Source: JAIOYV01 sp964388245
GTDB taxonomy: Bacteria > Bacteroidota > Bacteroidia > Bacteroidales > M50B96
Length of the DNA: 10,546 bases
Assembly: GCA_964388245.1 (NCBI GenBank)
Contig: CAYLZH010000188.1
Coordinates: 1-10,546 of the forward strand
Direction: 5' to 3'
Positions 6,930 through 10,546 of this stretch are shown one piece after another. The stretch's first letter is position 1, and each line of letters begins with the position of its first letter. The translations under genes were made by a program, and so were the position numbers. Below the pieces are notes generated by a model. The model searched no databases, was not told where the DNA came from, and was given only the letters and a program-made list of their open reading frames with translations.

Positions 6930-7067
6930 CTAAAAAGCATCTTTATCGCTCAACTCGGCGTTGTCGATAATTTTCGACTCCTGTTTTGTTAAATGGTTTG
7001 CTGGTTTTCTTAGACGTTTGATTAAGATATAAATTATGACCTGACTGGCTTTCAGCCTTAGCGTTAG
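6930..7067 (-). pseudogene. Possible remnant: C-terminal tail of a membrane protein
   Basis: On the minus strand an open stretch of about 45 codons ends with TAG at 6932-6930. It reads a hydrophobic run (SQVIIYILI), a basic turn (KRLRKP), then a soluble tail, HLTKQESKIIDNAELSDKDAF. The composition looks protein-like and the stop lies 8 bp from the end of the convergent aminotransferase gene, as a real convergent gene would. There is no ATG, and a TAA at 7070-7068 closes the frame upstream, just where a run of palindromes begins. It may be the surviving 3' end of a gene disrupted by repeat DNA, or a chance frame. I do not recognise a family. Confidence 0.25.
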
Positions 7068-7391
7068 TTAGCCAGTTTTACACTGGTTCATCTCGCCTGA
7101 GACGAGATCACGATGTGCTTATACCTGTAATACTATCAGAATCTTTTGTGGAAAATTAAGGTTTGCTGATTTTCTATGACAGGCTCTGAAAGAGTCAAAT
7201 TTCAATAAACACCGAGCCTATCCCGTACATTTTGTCGGGATGGAACCGTTGAAACATAATATGCGTCTATTGCTGCCCTGAAGGGGCTGAACTTCAAATC
7301 TGTACTTCAACCCCTGTCGGGGCTGTGTTTGTAGGTTTGTTTCTATCCGTGAGCTTCGCATGCGGTTATTGAGATTTAGCCACCACGTGGC
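7044..7391. repeat. Cluster of REP-like small palindromes
   Basis: At least five inverted repeats sit in 350 bp: 7044-7050 with 7070-7076 (perfect 7 bp), 7090-7095 with 7103-7108 (6 bp), 7220-7229 with 7233-7241 (9 bp with one bulge), 7282-7291 with 7306-7315 (9 of 10), and 7379-7383 with 7387-7391 (5 bp). A 13-nt motif, consensus GYYCTGARRGRGY, occurs at 7183-7195 and 7275-7287 and again outside the cluster at 7562-7574. This resembles repetitive extragenic palindromes seen in many Bacteroidota intergenic regions. No transposase of the REP-associated type lies in the window. Confidence 0.5.
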
Positions 7392-7591
7392 ATAACCTGA
7401 CGTCAAATTTAAAAATGCATGGAAATTTCACTTTTCCTCTGGAGAATCTACATTTATTTTTATATTAAATTAATGCAATACGAATCTTACTACTGATTTT
7501 CAGCTTTTTAAAAGATGTGTACTAAAAATCAACAAAACCTTATTAACGTTTTATCTTTTTCGTCCTGAGAGGGCAACACATAAAAGCACAG

Positions 7592-7619
7592 TGTGAAACG
7601 ATGTGAAACCCTGTGTAAT
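7592..7619. repeat. Tandem repeat with 10-bp period
   Basis: TGTGAAAC occurs at 7592-7599 and 7602-7609, and a variant TGTGTAAT at 7612-7619, in exact 10-bp register. The period places the copies on nearly the same DNA face, so protein binding is possible, but simple repeats of this kind are also common junk in intergenic DNA. Confidence 0.45.
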
Positions 7620-7786
7620 AAATTAACAGACCTTATTTATTTTGTTATGCGACATAGTACGCGGGATTCTATTATAAGAGATACAGTAATACAAATTCAT
7701 CAATAAGAATCAGATAAAATGAGTTAATTATTTGGATAGTCGAAATTAGTAAATGTAGCAATCAGCATTTATACCAATGGAACAAG

Positions 7787-7834
7787 TCGAACACTATATC
7801 GATATATGTCGATCTTATCAAAGAGAATATCGAC
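7787..7834. promoter_or_regulatory. TCGA-rich palindromes upstream of the hexaheme gene
   Basis: A perfect 12-bp palindrome, TATATCGATATA (7795-7806), is flanked by TCGA at 7787-7790 and 7809-7812. With two single-base bulges the symmetry extends over 26 bp. A further inverted pair, GTCGAT (7808-7813) and ATCGAC (7829-7834), overlaps it. The block lies about 105-150 bp before the cytochrome start codon, a fitting place for a dimeric regulator. The regulator is unknown. Confidence 0.35.
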
Positions 7835-7922
7835 TTATGATTGCAACAATGTCTTTAATATAAATTTAACAAATTGAATAAATTCCGTAGTTTTAACTGA
7901 TAATTCTTGAACCATAGTATTA

Positions 7923-7935
7923 ATCAAAATTTGAT
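7923..7935. promoter_or_regulatory. 13-nt palindrome just before the hexaheme start codon
   Basis: ATCAAAATTTGAT is perfectly symmetric around its central base and ends 3 nt before the ATG at 7939. It could be an operator or a small leader hairpin affecting translation; AT-rich chance symmetry is also possible. Confidence 0.25.
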
Positions 7936-7938
7936 AAG

Positions 7939-8976
7939 ATGAAAAAGATTCAGCTAAAGACTATTACTTCAGTAATAGCAAGCCTGTTTTTCGGGTTAAT
8001 GATACTCTCTTCATGCGAAGGTCCTGAAGGTCCGGCAGGTCCGGCAGGCGCCGATGGAACAGATGGTACTGACGGAGTTGATGCTAACACAACATGTCTG
8101 GTATGTCATAACATGGCATATAAAAATGCAATCCTCGACGATTACAACACCTCACAACACGCCACAGGTGCCTATGTTGGTTATGCAGGTGGTCGTCAGA
8201 ATTGTGCAACATGTCACTCACACGAGGGATTTGTAGAAACCATGTATACAGGACACGATACAACGGCAGCAGATGTTCCAATACCAACACCAATCTCGTG
8301 TGAAACCTGCCACGATTTCCACCAGACATTCGATTTTGAGACCGATGGGCCAGATTATGCGCTGCGTGTAGCCACAGACTTTGATTTGATTACCGGCCAT
8401 GCTATTGATATGGACGGATCAAGCAATCTGTGTATCCGTTGCCATCAGTCAAGGAGGGTTGGTCCGGATATGGCAGTTGATAGTTTTACAGTTACATCAT
8501 CACACTGGGGACCACATCACGGCCCACAAGCTAATGTTGCTTTAGGTGTCGATGGATACGAGGTTGCCGGATCAGTAGCATATCCTACTTCTACAGGAGC
8601 TCATTTTACAGCCGGTTGTACCAGTTGCCATATGCATACTGATGATGGAACTAAAGATGGCGAAGGCGGACACACTTTCTGGCCAAGCCTTGCAAGCTGT
8701 AACACTGCCGAATGCCACAATGGTAACGTTACCAGTTTCGACCACAATGGTGTACAAACTGAGATTATGGCATTATTAGACGAATTGGAAGCCAAGTTAT
8801 TCGCCATAGGCATTGTTGATGTTGATGGCCACGTTGTTACCGGTTCGTATACATCAGACCAGGCAGGCGCATTCTACAATTGGGCTTTGATGGGCCATGA
8901 AGACAAGAGTCATGGAATTCACAATTATCAATATGCGAAAGCACTGTTGCAAAACTCGCTTNNNNNNNNNNATTGA
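7939..8976 (+). CDS. Hexaheme c-type cytochrome lipoprotein with collagen-like linker
   Basis: About 341 residues are readable before an N gap. The N-terminus is a lipoprotein signal with lipobox LSSC; Cys26 would be lipidated, anchoring the protein to a membrane, probably the outer one. Seven Gly-X-Y triplets follow (28-48, GPE GPA GPA GAD GTD GTD GVD). Heme-binding motifs are CLVCH (53-57), CATCH (89-93), CETCH (121-125), CIRCH (165-169), CTSCH (227-231) and a longer CNTAECH (254-260), giving five standard sites and one CX4CH. Many further histidines could serve as distal ligands. The family is not one I can name. The role is inferred as electron transfer at the cell surface or in the periplasm, perhaps with the convergent cytochrome operon. 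The 3' end is uncertain: after the gap the sequence reads Leu-Asn-stop (8973-8981) in another frame, so the true stop may be at 8979-8981. Confidence 0.88.
   Translation: MKKIQLKTITSVIASLFFGLMILSSCEGPEGPAGPAGADGTDGTDGVDANTTCLVCHNMAYKNAILDDYNTSQHATGAYVGYAGGRQNCATCHSHEGFVETMYTGHDTTAADVPIPTPISCETCHDFHQTFDFETDGPDYALRVATDFDLITGHAIDMDGSSNLCIRCHQSRRVGPDMAVDSFTVTSSHWGPHHGPQANVALGVDGYEVAGSVAYPTSTGAHFTAGCTSCHMHTDDGTKDGEGGHTFWPSLASCNTAECHNGNVTSFDHNGVQTEIMALLDELEAKLFAIGIVDVDGHVVTGSYTSDQAGAFYNWALMGHEDKSHGIHNYQYAKALLQNSLXXXX
8962..8971. other. Assembly gap (10 N)
   Basis: Ten undetermined bases lie in the last codons of the hexaheme cytochrome gene. Ten is a usual placeholder, so the true length is unknown and may break or restore the reading frame. 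Confidence 0.95.
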
Positions 8977-9000
8977 ATTAAGAAACTTTCTTGTAGCTTG

Positions 9001-9036
9001 AAAAGCCTCCTTGCAACTGTAAGGAGGCTTTTTTTT
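9001..9036 (+). terminator. Rho-independent terminator after the hexaheme gene
   Basis: A perfect 12-bp stem (9001-9012 with 9021-9032), 8-nt loop and a T run through 9036. The A run on the left side means it may also stop transcription arriving on the minus strand. Confidence 0.92.
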
Positions 9037-9079
9037 ATTATGATGAAAAAGGAAATTATATTTTATGGATCTCCGGGTA

Positions 9080-9098
9080 GAGCGGATTGTTACCGCTC
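9080..9098. repeat. Small GC-rich hairpin in the intergenic gap
   Basis: GAGCGG (9080-9085) pairs with CCGCTC (9093-9098) around a 7-nt loop, a GC-rich island in AT-rich sequence. No T run follows. The rest of 9037-9234 shows nothing recognisable. Confidence 0.35.
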
Positions 9099-9234
9099 CG
9101 CTCCCTCACAGGCCCTACTTATTCTTTTTACTATGGTGATACTGAGTATTTATAACACATGTTTTTGATACTCATGAATTATGCACGTTAGGATCAGAAA
9201 ATGCTGATATCTAATATTGTGATGAAATAAGTAT

Positions 9235-9268
9235 AAAAAACCAACAGGCCATAAATAAATCGTGCCTG
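9235..9268 (-). terminator. Weak terminator candidate after the cytochrome b gene
   Basis: On the minus strand a 5-bp stem (9268-9264 with 9249-9245) directly follows the stop codon and is followed a few bases later by six T (9240-9235). The stem is short and the loop 14 nt, so it is only plausible. Confidence 0.35.
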
Positions 9269-9269
9269 A

Positions 9270-9884
9270 TTATTCATGATAACCGGTAACCATGCTTTTA
9301 AACATTGCTCCGGGGGTTGTACCTAAAGTGCACAGGTATAAATGAACTACAAGGAATATTGAGCATGCAAATCCTATGGTAACATGCAAAACAGCAGTAA
9401 CTAAAATGCCATTCATGCCAAGAAAGTTTACAGGGATTACATCCGGAAAAAATAAGCCAATACCTGTGATTACCAGTATAGGCATGCATACGTACATTAT
9501 TACAATATATGACAAGCGTTGCAAGGGATTAAACTTGTTCTTTGATGTTACCGGATATGGTGGTTTCTCGCCTTTAAATATTCCTGATAAATAAAATTTT
9601 GTCTGTTTTGTCAGTCGTTCCTTCATGTTCTTTTTTGAAATTACATAGTGGATCCCATTTTTGGTAAACTGATTTCCGAGGATAAACAGGATAAGTAAAA
9701 CCAATACGGCAATACCAGATACATTATGAAGAGTTACTGACAGAGCAAAGGGAAGAATTGAAAACGATGGACTTGAATATTGCATACATAGTCCTGTAAG
9801 AATGAGTATCAGGAAAAAAATTGCATTAAGCCAATGCCACAATCTTACCCACGCCGGGTATAAGTATAATTTATCTTTTGCCAT
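9270..9884 (-). CDS. Cytochrome b561-type membrane protein (quinol-linked cytochrome b subunit)
   Basis: A 204-residue integral membrane protein with four hydrophobic segments at about 16-36, 45-70, 122-146 and 158-186. Four histidines sit in the right places to bind two b hemes: His17 (RLWHWLN), His53 (LHNVSG), His167 (VLHVTIG) and His181 (VVHLYL). The ending LGTTPGAMFKSMVTGYHE is typical of cytochrome b subunits of formate dehydrogenase and thiosulfate reductase type. Known role of the family: exchanging electrons between the membrane quinone pool and a partner protein. It starts 6 bp after the stop of the multiheme cytochrome gene, so the two are almost certainly one operon and probably one complex. 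No molybdoenzyme partner is visible in the window. The name PhsC-like is possible but not justified by context. Confidence 0.88.
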   Translation of the reverse strand: MAKDKLYLYPAWVRLWHWLNAIFFLILILTGLCMQYSSPSFSILPFALSVTLHNVSGIAVLVLLILFILGNQFTKNGIHYVISKKNMKERLTKQTKFYLSGIFKGEKPPYPVTSKNKFNPLQRLSYIVIMYVCMPILVITGIGLFFPDVIPVNFLGMNGILVTAVLHVTIGFACSIFLVVHLYLCTLGTTPGAMFKSMVTGYHE

Positions 9885-9890
9885 GATTTT

Positions 9891-10546
9891 TTAATTTTTT
9901 CGGTTTAGCCTGCGAATAATTGCATGAAAGATAATTCCCACAATTGTAAGAATAAAAATACCTATGCTGGCACGGTTCAGAAAAATATTTCTGTTGGCAC
10001 CAATCACATACGATTCGTTTAAGATGACAGCATTCAGGAAACCAATTTTTGATCTTGCTTCCACGGCCCGGAATTTATACAGGCTTGCCATAAGGTGGGA
10101 GTTTTGCTGATGACATTCTTCGCAATTCTTTACTGCCTTGTCTTTTGACTGGATATGATGTGCAACAAGAGTTGAATCGCTTACCTTTGTATGACAATCG
10201 ATACAGCGGACATTTTCGAAATGCACTTTCTGATTTGGTAACCATTGATGGTTTCCGATTATATCAATCAGATTATGGTCGGTAAGCAGTTCAAATCTGT
10301 CGATATTTGTGTGGCAGCTTAAACAAACATTGTTGTTGTAGGTGATAATTTGCTTAACGTTTTCATCGATTCTTGCATGAAGGATGTAGCCATGCGGATT
10401 GTGGCATTTCCAACAATTGAATTCTTCGCCAAGATCGGTATGGTGGGCACTTTGTTCGTATTCTTCTGCAATTCCTTCGAAATTAAATTGAATGTAATCA
10501 TCATCCCCCTCATGACAATCCATACAGGTATATGGTGGTTCGAACC
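9891..10546 (-). CDS. Multiheme c-type cytochrome with C-terminal membrane anchor (N-terminus beyond window)
   Basis: The reading frame runs through the right edge of the window. The methionine codon at 10523 is not the start: it lies inside a heme motif, Cys-Met-Asp-Cys-His, whose first Cys codon is 10526-10524, preceded by FEPPYT. Five CXXCH motifs are visible; counting from that methionine they end at His4, His41, His71, His111 and His138 (CMDCH, CWKCH, CLSCH, CIDCH, CEECH). More may lie upstream. Residues about 184-203 form a single membrane helix followed by RRLNRKN, so the heme domain should face the periplasm with the short basic tail inside. The layout recalls cytochrome c partners of b561-type subunits, with the anchor at the C-terminus rather than the N-terminal anchor of NapC/NrfH proteins. 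It is co-transcribed with the cytochrome b gene 6 bp downstream and probably passes electrons to or from it. Confidence 0.88.
   Translation of the reverse strand, partial: FEPPYTCMDCHEGDDDYIQFNFEGIAEEYEQSAHHTDLGEEFNCWKCHNPHGYILHARIDENVKQIITYNNNVCLSCHTNIDRFELLTDHNLIDIIGNHQWLPNQKVHFENVRCIDCHTKVSDSTLVAHHIQSKDKAVKNCEECHQQNSHLMASLYKFRAVEARSKIGFLNAVILNESYVIGANRNIFLNRASIGIFILTIVGIIFHAIIRRLNRKN

Larger units (their letters stand above)
6923..7938. other. 1-kb intergenic region without a complete gene
   Basis: No complete protein gene is evident on either strand. The left part contains a short open minus-strand stretch ending at 6930, 7040-7391 is packed with small palindromes, 7592-7619 has a 10-bp tandem repeat, and 7787-7935 has palindromes that may regulate the cytochrome gene downstream. 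From 7392 to about 7560 and from 7620 to 7786 I see nothing but AT-rich sequence, apart from one repeat motif at 7562-7574. No clear terminator follows the aminotransferase; a 5-bp hairpin at 6963-6978 is weak. Confidence 0.7.

Noticed and set aside
7218..7406. 62-codon minus-strand frame in the palindrome cluster
   Set aside because: Its sequence is made of the hairpin repeats and has no recognisable protein features.
9891..10523. Start of the multiheme cytochrome at the methionine codon 10523
   Set aside because: That methionine lies inside a CMDCH heme motif and the frame continues open to the window edge.
1..10546. CRISPR array, tRNA or rRNA genes
   Set aside because: I found no regularly spaced identical repeats with unique spacers and no cloverleaf or rRNA-like sequence.

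Overview
This window looks like a draft or metagenome scaffold (it holds a 10-N gap) from a member of the Bacteroidota. The signs are AT-rich intergenic DNA, A-rich leaders without Shine-Dalgarno motifs, a DUF1573 protein, TAnnTTTG-type promoter candidates, an S41 peptidase of the secreted Bacteroidota style, and a multiheme lipoprotein with a GPA-rich linker. A Marinilabiliales/Prolixibacteraceae-like host is my guess from general resemblance, not something the sequence proves.

Region 1 (1-4877, all genes on the minus strand) is the most interesting part. Read on the minus strand it runs: tyrosine recombinase (4877-3732), a short segment with two 19-bp direct repeats (3719-3659), a cassette with a secreted S41-type peptidase, a foldable palindromic site (site B), a cassette with a GAF-alcohol dehydrogenase-like fusion, a second foldable site (site A), and the beginning of a third cassette cut by the window edge. 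Each complete cassette begins with GTT-N5-GCATT and ends with AACGC-N5'-AAC. N5 and N5' are perfect complements within a cassette but differ between cassettes (AAGTT/AACTT and GCCAA/TTGGC). This is the pairing expected if cassettes are excised and inserted as circles through a folded single-strand site, as with integron attC sites. The recombinase, however, lacks the extra IntI-specific segment and is XerC/D-like. I propose an integron-like cassette system run by a non-IntI recombinase.

Region 2 (5123-6922, plus strand) is ordinary chromosome: a secreted DUF1573 protein followed 57 bp later by a class I/II pyridoxal-phosphate aminotransferase.

Region 3 (6923-7938) is about 1 kb without a complete gene. 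It holds a possible remnant of a minus-strand reading frame, a cluster of REP-like small palindromes, a 10-bp tandem repeat, and a TCGA-rich palindromic region that may regulate the next gene.

Region 4 (7939-10546) is an electron-transfer module. A six-heme lipoprotein on the plus strand ends at a strong terminator. Convergent to it lies a minus-strand operon of a multiheme cytochrome c with a C-terminal membrane anchor (its start is beyond the window) and a four-histidine cytochrome b561-type membrane protein. Together they could move electrons from the quinone pool across the inner membrane to periplasmic or outer-membrane hemes.
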